A DNA stretch of 64,000 nt from QWHO01 sp021404945 (GTDB taxonomy: Bacteria; Vulcanimicrobiota; Xenobia; Xenobiales; QWHO01): contig CAUJEN010000162.1 in the NCBI GenBank assembly GCA_963169765.1, forward strand, positions 33,398-97,397. The letters are read 5' to 3'. Within the stretch, counting starts at the first letter, position 1. Each line of letters opens with the position of its first letter. Shown here one piece after another: positions 1-6,500 of this stretch. The position numbers and the translations under genes are program-made. The notes below the pieces were generated by a model. That model worked only from the letters and a program-made list of their open reading frames with translations, was not told the origin of the DNA and searched no databases.

Positions 1-191
1 CTGAACAACACCACCGGTGCCGGTGAGCCATCGGGAGGCAGGTAGATGAGCAGAGGCAGCGCCCGCTCTCCGGCCACCTCGAGCTCAAGAGTAATGGCCT
101 CGCCGACCGGGAGCTGAAGCGGATCATAGGTTGGGGCGGCCCGGGCCACCGCAAGGGCCAGGACCATCACGATCAGAGCGTGTCGTTTCAT
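1..191 (-). CDS. Secreted alpha/beta-hydrolase-like protein, N-terminal fragment
   Basis: The gene runs off the left edge, and only about 63 codons are visible. They encode a basic n-region and hydrophobic core ending in AVARA, a typical Sec signal peptide. The mature start has the pattern LPLLIYLPPDGSPAPVVLF, which resembles the first strands of dienelactone-hydrolase or chlorophyllase-like enzymes just before the oxyanion-hole segment. That family assignment is inference from a short stretch. An in-frame ATG at 248 would add 19 residues and would overlap the stop of the upstream ATPase gene as ATGA, so the two are probably co-transcribed and coupled. The ATG at 191 gives a cleaner signal peptide. 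Confidence 0.6.
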   Translation of the reverse strand, partial: MKRHALIVMVLALAVARAAPTYDPLQLPVGEAITLELEVAGERALPLLIYLPPDGSPAPVVLF

Positions 192-244
192 GATGGCTGT
201 GAAACCGGCCAGGGGTCGGAGAGTTTCCGCACGCGTCGTGTGAG

Positions 245-3094
245 TCATGGCGCCTGCCTCAAGTTGACCGCCAGGTTGCGGGTCTTGCCGGCGACCACCT
301 CCACCGCTCCCACGTAGTGGAGATAGCCAGGTTTGACCACCAGCACTTTGAAACGCCCGGGGGGCAGGCCTTTGAGCTCGAGCGGAGAGACGCCCTTGAG
401 ACGGCCCTCGAGATAGACTCTGGCCCCTCCGGGCTGGGTGGAGAAACGGACCGCGCCCGAGGCGCTCTCGAGCCGGGCCACCAGTTTGAAGCTCTGACCA
501 GCGCTCAGCTCCACGCGCTCGAGGTGGGGCCTGTGACCCTGCAGGGCCACCTTGACTTCGTGGCTGCCGGGCGCGAGCCTGACCTTGCAGGGCGCCTGGT
601 GGCGCTCGCCGTCCACCACCACCACGGCACCGGCGGGGTGGGATTCCACCTGTAAGATGCCCGGGCGCGGCCAGAGCGCGAAGAGAGCCAGGGCTACCGC
701 GGCCCCCAGCCAGGGGAGGAGTCTTCCCGGACTGACCGGGAGATCCGGGCGCGTCCGGGTCGAGCCTCGGATGCGCCGGGCCTCCTCCACGGTCAGGCCG
801 GGCACCTGGCGCCGGGCACCCTGTTCGTGCAGTCGTGCCAGAGCCTTCAGCAACAAGGGGTCCTCGGGCAAGAGTCCCCGGGCTTCCTCCAGGGTCTCCC
901 GGGCCCGGCTCCATTGCTGGGCATCCACCGAGAGCTCTCCCACGGTCACCAGCGAGGCGGCCAGCAGCTCGCTGGAGGCCGCCTCACGGGCCAGGGTAAC
1001 GGCCCGCTCGGCCACGGCAAGAGCCTCCTGGTCGTCTCCCTGAAGGCGTTTGACGGTGGCCAGCACGGTCAGGATCTCGGCCTGTTCGCTTCCCCTGGCC
1101 AGCTCGGCGGCCTGGTTCAACCAGTCCACTGCCTCACCAGCTCGCCCGTTCTCGATCTGGAGGCGGCCCAGGCGCAGGCGGGCCCCGATCCGTGGGCCCA
1201 ACTCTTCCAGGACATCGCTGACGGCCACCAGCTCGCGCAGAGCTTTCTCTGCCTCAGCAGGCTTTGCTTGCTCCAACAGCACGCGCAGGAGCTGCTCCAG
1301 GGCCTCGATCAGAGCCAGGCTCTCCCCGGCCGGTCGCAGCAAGGTCACGGCTTGCTCGCAGGCGTCGGCCGCCCAGACCAGGTCGCCCTCGTCGCGCAGG
1401 GAACTGGCCTGCAAGAGATGAACCCTGGCCTCGCGTTCGGGCACCTTCTCCTGGGCCGCCAAGGCGGCCGCCTCTTGCAAGCGCTCACGCCCGGCCGAGC
1501 CCCGACCGCCCATCTGCTCACCTTCGGCCAGCAGCAGCAGGGCCTCGAAGCGCAGCTCCGGATGCTCGAGCAGGGGTTGGACGGCGGCGCGCAGTCGACG
1601 CACGTCCCCTGTGGCCAGCGAGAGGCGCCCCAGCGACAGGCGAGCCTCCGGGCCCACCTCGGGCAGGGCGCGCTCCAGCGCCGCGATGGCCCCTTCGCGG
1701 TCACCGCGGTGGGTCAGCACCCGGGCCAGCCGCAGCTCGAGATCCCCCTTCGTCGGGGTCGTCTCCAGGAATTGCTCGCAGAGCCGGCCTGCCTCCTCCC
1801 AGTCTTCCCGGGCGAGGAAGGCGTCGATTCGGGCCCGGCGCACCTCCGGCGAATCGTTCAGCCGGGCCAGAGCTCGCTCGGCTTCCTCGGCGCGGCCGAG
1901 CGCGAGCAGGGTGTCGGCCCGGGCCACCCCCGGGATGGGGTCGCCAAGCAAAAGGCAGCTTGCCGCCGTTTCCCACAGCTGCAAGGCTTCCTCCAGGAGC
2001 CCCTGGTCGTGAGCCTGCCGCCCTCCCTCCATCAACAACCAGGCGGCGTCCGAGCTCTTGCCGGCTCGGGCCAGCTGCCGTCCGCGCTCGGCCGCCGTGC
2101 CTCCCAGCACCTCCAGGGCCTCGGCCAGGCGTCCGTGGTGACGGCGCCTGGTTCGGTCCGGCAGGCCGGTGGAAACCAGCTTGCGCAGCTCGGTGGGCCC
2201 GATGCGGAAGCCTTCCACAGAATGACGGCTGCGCGACGCTCGACACAGGGGGGGGTGAGGCCGCACTTCCAGCAGGCCGCCTTCGCTGAGCACCCCTGCC
2301 GCCCGCTCGGCCCGCTCGCGGCTCAGGCCGCTGGCGTGGATCAGAACCTCAAAGGAGAAGGGCTCGTCAGCCAGACAGCCCAGCTCAAGCAGAACTCGCC
2401 CATCCTCTGGCAGAGATTCCAGGGCGGAGAGCACGTCGGCCATCGGGTCGGCGGGCAAGCGGGTGGCCTCCAACCGCCCCTCTTGTTTCTTGAGAAGCCC
2501 GGTCACGGCCAGGATCAGGGCCAGCAACCGCAGGCGACGAGGAGAGCCGCCTGCGTGGGCCACCAGCCACTCCTCAAGAGTCTCGTCGGGCTCGCCCCCG
2601 AGATCCATGCGGATGAAGATGGCCATGTCGCTCTTGGAGAGGGCCGCCAAGGTGTGACGCGCACAGCGGGGAAAGCGCGCCGCCGCGGGCGGGGTGACGG
2701 AGATGATCCAACTTGACCCGGCCGGCGGCGTGAGCCGGGCCAGTTGCTCGAGGGTGCGCCGGGTCAGCGAGTCGAGCCGCTCGAAGTCGTCCACCAGCAA
2801 GACGCACGGGCTGTCGGCCAGACCCCGCCGGAGAGCCCCGGCCAGCGAGTCAGGCCGGGTCGAGTGCTCGGCTTGAACGGCCAGAATCGTGAGCAGCTCG
2901 CCCACCGAGTTGCCCGGACCAAGCTCATGCACCTTTCTGGTGGAGCGCAGTTGCTCGGCCAACTCGCCCAGGACCGAGCTACGCCCGATCTCGCTCGCGC
3001 CCACCAACAACGAACCGACCCCCCGGTCGGAGCGGCAGAGGCCGGCCAGCACTTCCAGGTCGGAACTGCGGCCGATGAGCAGCGCGCTCTTCAT
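245..3094 (-). CDS. P-loop ATPase with TPR repeats, one TM helix and two PEGA domains
   Basis: 949 residues. The N-terminus looks like an AAA_16/STAND-type NTPase: a phosphate-loop-like GASEIGRSS at residues 32-40 and a hydrophobic Walker B with VDD at about 101-103. The Walker A lysine is replaced by arginine, so ATP hydrolysis is doubtful. The middle, roughly 340-770, is helical and shows repeated TPR-like periodicity. A single membrane helix lies near 791-812 and is followed by two PEGA beta domains (about 813-876 and 880-946), which would face the periplasm. This suggests a membrane-anchored sensor or scaffold with a cytoplasmic ATPase and TPR body. The stop overlaps the possible ATG of the downstream hydrolase as ATGA. 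The function is unknown; the domain order is what is seen. Confidence 0.8.
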   Translation of the reverse strand: MKSALLIGRSSDLEVLAGLCRSDRGVGSLLVGASEIGRSSVLGELAEQLRSTRKVHELGPGNSVGELLTILAVQAEHSTRPDSLAGALRRGLADSPCVLLVDDFERLDSLTRRTLEQLARLTPPAGSSWIISVTPPAAARFPRCARHTLAALSKSDMAIFIRMDLGGEPDETLEEWLVAHAGGSPRRLRLLALILAVTGLLKKQEGRLEATRLPADPMADVLSALESLPEDGRVLLELGCLADEPFSFEVLIHASGLSRERAERAAGVLSEGGLLEVRPHPPLCRASRSRHSVEGFRIGPTELRKLVSTGLPDRTRRRHHGRLAEALEVLGGTAAERGRQLARAGKSSDAAWLLMEGGRQAHDQGLLEEALQLWETAASCLLLGDPIPGVARADTLLALGRAEEAERALARLNDSPEVRRARIDAFLAREDWEEAGRLCEQFLETTPTKGDLELRLARVLTHRGDREGAIAALERALPEVGPEARLSLGRLSLATGDVRRLRAAVQPLLEHPELRFEALLLLAEGEQMGGRGSAGRERLQEAAALAAQEKVPEREARVHLLQASSLRDEGDLVWAADACEQAVTLLRPAGESLALIEALEQLLRVLLEQAKPAEAEKALRELVAVSDVLEELGPRIGARLRLGRLQIENGRAGEAVDWLNQAAELARGSEQAEILTVLATVKRLQGDDQEALAVAERAVTLAREAASSELLAASLVTVGELSVDAQQWSRARETLEEARGLLPEDPLLLKALARLHEQGARRQVPGLTVEEARRIRGSTRTRPDLPVSPGRLLPWLGAAVALALFALWPRPGILQVESHPAGAVVVVDGERHQAPCKVRLAPGSHEVKVALQGHRPHLERVELSAGQSFKLVARLESASGAVRFSTQPGGARVYLEGRLKGVSPLELKGLPPGRFKVLVVKPGYLHYVGAVEVVAGKTRNLAVNLRQAP

Positions 3095-3123
3095 GGGGGG
3101 TCTGTTCTCTGGGCCAGGAACCT

Positions 3124-3142
3124 GACCCTACAGTCCAGGGTC
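3124..3142. other. Short inverted repeat upstream of the P-loop/PEGA gene
   Basis: GACCCT and AGGGTC flank a 7-base spacer about 30 bp upstream of the ATG at 3094. It could be an operator or a leader hairpin. Only the inverted repeat itself is supported. Confidence 0.3.
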
Positions 3143-3190
3143 GTATCGTGGACTACAGGGGCCCCGTGCCCGGGCGGCTCGAAGGGTTCT

Positions 3191-3297
3191 TTAATGTGCT
3201 CGCACTTTGGTCTTGCACACGAGCACAATCTGACGAACGCGCCGGAACGCAGTTCCGGCGCGTTGTAAAGTGCAAGACCAAAGGCCTTGCACTTTAG
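3191..3297. repeat. Three-hairpin dispersed repeat, copy A
   Basis: This stretch of about 107 bp folds into three successive hairpins. The first pairs TGTGCTCG (3195-3202) with CGAGCACA (3220-3227). The second is a perfect 13-bp stem, AACGCGCCGGAAC (3236-3248) with GTTCCGGCGCGTT (3252-3264), around a GCA loop. The third is a perfect 11-bp stem, TAAAGTGCAAG (3266-3276) with CTTGCACTTTA (3286-3296). A second copy lies at 45033-45135. The TAA stop of the zinc-ribbon gene (3294-3296) lies inside the last arm. It may be a REP/MITE-like element that also shapes the 3' end of the transcript. Confidence 0.85.
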
Positions 3298-3671
3298 TAG
3301 CGGTCGCGACCGCCGCCGCCACCACGACGGCCGCCGCCACCGCCACCACCCTGACGCGAGAAGCAGTCGCGGCAGTAAACCGGGCGGGCACCAGTGGGAA
3401 CGAAAGGAACCTCGGTCTGTTTGCCACACTCGGCGCAGGTGGCCGGGTGCATTTCGCGGGCGCCACCACCACCATAGCCGCCGCCACCGCGGCTGTCAGA
3501 ATACCCACCGCGGTCTCCACCGCCGCTCCGCTTGCGGGCCGCGCGACAGTCAGGGCAACGGCCCGGCTGGTTGGTAAAGCCCTTGGATGCGTGGAACTCC
3601 TGCTCGCCGGCAGTGAATGTGAAGGACTGTTGGCAATCGGAACAGGTCAGGGTCTTGTCGCTATACGTCAT
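3294..3671 (-). CDS. Small double zinc-ribbon protein (CxxC-x17-CxxC type) with Gly/Arg-rich linkers
   Basis: 125 residues. An N-terminal zinc ribbon has CSDC at about 10-13 and CPDC near 39-42. A second module has CAEC, then 17 residues, then CRDC, which is exactly the spacing of the CxxC-x17-CxxC domain family. Between and after the modules are Gly/Arg/Tyr-rich stretches, including an RGG-like C-terminal tail of the kind common in RNA-binding proteins. The start is well supported by AGGAGG at 3677-3682, about six bases upstream of the ATG. The protein probably binds zinc in the cytoplasm, perhaps with nucleic-acid contacts through the RGG-like tail (inference). The stop codon lies inside repeat copy A. 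Confidence 0.88.
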   Translation of the reverse strand: MTYSDKTLTCSDCQQSFTFTAGEQEFHASKGFTNQPGRCPDCRAARKRSGGGDRGGYSDSRGGGGYGGGGAREMHPATCAECGKQTEVPFVPTGARPVYCRDCFSRQGGGGGGGRRGGGGGRDRY

Positions 3672-3969
3672 ATAGCCTCCTTGAGTTGAATGAAAATGAG
3701 GCTATCGACGGTCACAAAATGAAACGACGGACAACCAGGGGTGCACCTTTTCGCCTCGGGGACAAAAACCCTGCTGAGCGCTCCAACTTCCAGGTTGGCT
3801 CGGAGTGGTCGGTGAATGAGGAGGGGCATTTGCCGCCGGAGCCGTCGAGCCGCTCCCGGGGCGCAGCCGAATCGAGAAATCTGCCGGACTCGTGCCTCCC
3901 CGTCCATGAGGTTGGACTTCAAGCTCAAGGCAGGGCTGCGCCTCGGCAAATGCTTCGTGTCCTCGTGCT
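3672..3969. other. Intergenic region, about 300 bp, between zinc-ribbon and FAD-oxidase genes
   Basis: It holds the ribosome-binding site of the zinc-ribbon gene and presumably its promoter. A 93-codon minus-strand open frame crosses it (3668-3949), but it lacks a ribosome-binding site, overlaps the zinc-ribbon start and has no recognisable composition, so it is not called as a gene. No clear terminator was found. Confidence 0.4.
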
Positions 3970-5481
3970 CTACTTCTTCTCCAGCACGGCTTTGATCTGC
4001 CCACTCATCCGAAGGGCCGAGCGCATCGCCCCATCCGAATGACTGCTCTCTGTGAAATCCCCACCGAAGTAGATCCGCCCGTGCGGCTTGCGCAGCCCCT
4101 CGGAAAGCTCATCAAACCTTGACCGCCCCACCGGCCACGAGGCGATGGCCCGCGGGTGATAGCGGTAGAAGGTCCAGCGCTTGATCATCGCCTTGCTCCC
4201 TGGCCAGGTCTGCTCCATGGCCTTCTCCATGACGTTCTGCACGTCGTCGAGCGACATGGTGCGGCTGTTGAACTCCTCGGCGTGCGCCCCGGTGACCAGG
4301 AAGTTGAGCATCACTTTGTCCTTGGGACCGACGTCATGGCCGGGGTAGATGCACCCCAGCGCCCCTCCGCTCAGGATGGGCAGCACGATGTTGCCGTTCA
4401 CGGTCCAATACTTCTCGGCGGCTCTGTCGAGCAGGCAATGGGCGGTGAAGTAGGCGCCCCAGGTCTGGGTGTGGATGGCCTGATACACCTTCTCGTCCAG
4501 CCGCGGCACGAACTGGATCTCGAACAGTCGATAGAGCGGGACGGTGAGCACCACGTACTTCGCCTTGAAGACTTTCGCGTCGAAGTTGGCGGCGTCCACA
4601 GCCCGTACTTCGACGCCGTCGGGGCCATCGATGACGTTGGTGACCTGGGTGTTGAGGGAGATGTTCTCCTCGCCGATGGCCCTGGCCAGGGCCAGGGGGA
4701 GCTTCTCATTGCCGCCCACGCAGTGGTGCGGGGTAGCGCCCCTGCCCACGAAGAGGTGCCACTCGGCGATGCCGTCCAGGGCGCTGATCCTCTTGATGCT
4801 GGTTCCGATCTCGGGCTCGATGACAGCTTTCACCAGTTTGCGGGCGAAGGGGGAGAGGGCTTCTTTTTCCAGCCAGTCCTCGAAGGACACATCCTTGAGC
4901 TTCATCAGCTCGGGTGGGATCTTGCCGGACTCGACCTGGTGCACCAGATCCTCCATCCGCTTGTCCCAGGTCTGGTATTGCGGGTAGTCCTTGGCCAGAG
5001 TGGCTTTGATGAAGTCCTGGTTGGAATCGTAGTCGGTGAAGGGGTAGAGCTTTCCGTCCACCATGAAGCTGGACATGCCAGGCTCGACGAGCTCGAGCTC
5101 GACCTTCAGCTCTCTGGCCAGATCGATGGCGGGGTTGCCGGTCCAAAACTCGGCCAGACCGACCTCGGCCTGGGTCTCGTCGGGGTAGCTGGCGGTGCGG
5201 GCGCGCCCCCCCACGCGGGGGGTCAGCTCGAGCACCCGGAAGCTGATTCCCGCCTGCTTGAGCTGGTAGGCCGTGGTCAGTCCACAGAGGCCGGCTCCGA
5301 CGATCAAGACGTCCACCGGTTCAGCAGTGACCGTGGGAGAGGCTGCGGGGCTCGCCGTGGTGCTGGGCACAAGCTTGCTCGGGCTGAGGGTGGGCGTGGG
5401 CCCACCGGTGGTCGGCGTCTGCTGGCATCCGAGCAGCAAAGCCAGGAAGAGCAGCGGGAGGAGCCTTCGGAAAGCGATCAA
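3970..5481 (-). CDS. FAD-dependent amine-oxidase-like lipoprotein
   Basis: 503 residues. The N-terminus is a lipoprotein signal with lipobox LLLGC (Cys19), followed by a Pro/Thr/Ser-rich linker to about residue 55. The FAD-binding beta-alpha-beta motif GAGLCG is at 62-67, with an acidic residue ending the second strand (VLEL) and a GGRA motif just after it, as in flavin monoamine oxidases and related desaturases. The C-terminal flavin motif is GRIYFGGDFTE near 468-478, followed by an SDGAM helix. It should oxidise an amine or related substrate at the cell surface or in the periplasm; the substrate is unknown. Surface anchoring is unusual because most relatives are cytoplasmic or Tat-exported. 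Confidence 0.85.
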   Translation of the reverse strand: MIAFRRLLPLLFLALLLGCQQTPTTGGPTPTLSPSKLVPSTTASPAASPTVTAEPVDVLIVGAGLCGLTTAYQLKQAGISFRVLELTPRVGGRARTASYPDETQAEVGLAEFWTGNPAIDLARELKVELELVEPGMSSFMVDGKLYPFTDYDSNQDFIKATLAKDYPQYQTWDKRMEDLVHQVESGKIPPELMKLKDVSFEDWLEKEALSPFARKLVKAVIEPEIGTSIKRISALDGIAEWHLFVGRGATPHHCVGGNEKLPLALARAIGEENISLNTQVTNVIDGPDGVEVRAVDAANFDAKVFKAKYVVLTVPLYRLFEIQFVPRLDEKVYQAIHTQTWGAYFTAHCLLDRAAEKYWTVNGNIVLPILSGGALGCIYPGHDVGPKDKVMLNFLVTGAHAEEFNSRTMSLDDVQNVMEKAMEQTWPGSKAMIKRWTFYRYHPRAIASWPVGRSRFDELSEGLRKPHGRIYFGGDFTESSHSDGAMRSALRMSGQIKAVLEKK

Positions 5482-5603
5482 CGGATTTCACCCCTGTTCA
5501 AAGTGGCGCCTTCTTCTCAGGGTGACGCAGGTTGACCTCCAGGAGCGCAGCCGGCAACCCCCTTGACACAGTTTTCCGGCTGCGCGACGCCCACCATAGT
5601 GTG

Positions 5604-5712
5604 CTGGAAGTCCGGCCGCCTACAATATCTTGTGGTGGCGGCGGCGGGGGTAGGGGCCCCCGAGGGCGTAGCCCCTCCGACACCACATGGGGGGTTGCGG
5701 CCGGACTTCCAG
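5604..5712. repeat. Large palindromic element of about 109 bp
   Basis: The outer arms are a perfect 16-bp inverted repeat at 5604-5619 and 5697-5712 (core GGAAGTCCGGCCGC). Nested inside are TGTGGTG (5631-5637) with CACCACA (5681-5687), and GGGGC (5653-5657) with GCCCC (5671-5675). The whole would form one long interrupted hairpin. It overlaps the last codons of the membrane-protein frame ending at 5620. The geometry suggests a MITE or REP-like insertion. No second copy was seen in this window. Confidence 0.8.
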
Positions 5713-6366
5713 GCAGGCGGCTCCGTTCCTGGCTGAGGCGCGTTGCCGTGCATCAACGAATCTGGTTGCTGTCAGAGGCTTCGCGCTGGTCGAACAGGGC
5801 GGCGTCTTCACCGCTCGCTCGGCGGCGGCGATGACCGAGCGGGCGCCACGGGTATGGGCGTCAAAGATACTCACGCTCACGGCCTGGCCCGTCACCACCG
5901 CCACCCAGGCGTGCCCGTCGGGCTTTTTCGCCTGCACCAGCTCGGCGATCTGGCGGCGCAGCTCGACCGATGTCAGAGCGGCCAGGGTGAGCTCGGGAGC
6001 CCTGCTCTCGATGGTGCAGGCCTGGTTGAAGGCCGGGTCGCTGAGAGCCTCGGTGTCGCGCAGGGGCAAGAAGCCGACCTGGCGCAGCGTGAACTCGAAC
6101 TCGAAGGGGCGCGAGTAGACCGCTTCCACCGCCACGTCTGGGAGGTAGACCCCTTCCGAAGCCGACTTCCAGCCTGCGCCCAGGCGCACCTCGACCCCAT
6201 CGATACGACCGTGGTAGCGGTGGGGAGCAACCTTCTGCAGCCCCAGGCTGGTGGCCGCCTCGTGCACCGCCCGCCGGCGTCCGGTCTCACTGCGCGCCAC
6301 CACGACCGCAAGACCGACCACCAGGAGCAATACCCCGCCAAACCCGAGCACGTCCTGCCAGCCCAT
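5620..6366 (-). CDS. Small membrane-anchored protein of unknown function, C-terminus altered by a palindrome
   Basis: 248 residues from the ATG at 6366; the frame is open further upstream to 6489, but that part is low-quality sequence. One N-terminal membrane helix (about 6-24) is followed by a soluble domain with beta-rich segments such as VEVRLGAGWKSASEGVYLPD and FEFTLRQVGFLPLRD. I do not recognise the family. The normal-looking protein seems to end near residue 200. The last 30 or so codons lie in or beside the 109-bp palindrome and read as basic, low-complexity sequence, so the original stop may have been lost through insertion of that element. Confidence 0.6.
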   Translation of the reverse strand: MGWQDVLGFGGVLLLVVGLAVVVARSETGRRRAVHEAATSLGLQKVAPHRYHGRIDGVEVRLGAGWKSASEGVYLPDVAVEAVYSRPFEFEFTLRQVGFLPLRDTEALSDPAFNQACTIESRAPELTLAALTSVELRRQIAELVQAKKPDGHAWVAVVTGQAVSVSIFDAHTRGARSVIAAAERAVKTPPCSTSAKPLTATRFVDARQRASARNGAACLEVRPQPPMWCRRGYALGGPYPRRRHHKIL

Positions 6367-6500
6367 CACCGGGCAATTCGACCAGGCCCCGGATCCGCCC
6401 TTGCTTCTTGAGCGCCTCCAAAGAAGACGGTCAGGGGGGTGCGGCTGACCTCCAGTGCTGTTATCAGAATTTCTTAAGCATGGGCGCATAGGCTGGCCCT

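Noticed and set aside
827..2716. Open frame of 629 codons on the plus strand
   Set aside because: It is antisense to the P-loop/TPR/PEGA gene; its Gln/Gly/His-rich composition is what a high-GC antisense frame produces. No ribosome-binding site or domain.
3668..3949. 93-codon minus-strand frame between zinc-ribbon and FAD genes
   Set aside because: No ribosome-binding site, overlaps the well-supported zinc-ribbon start, and shows no protein-like pattern.
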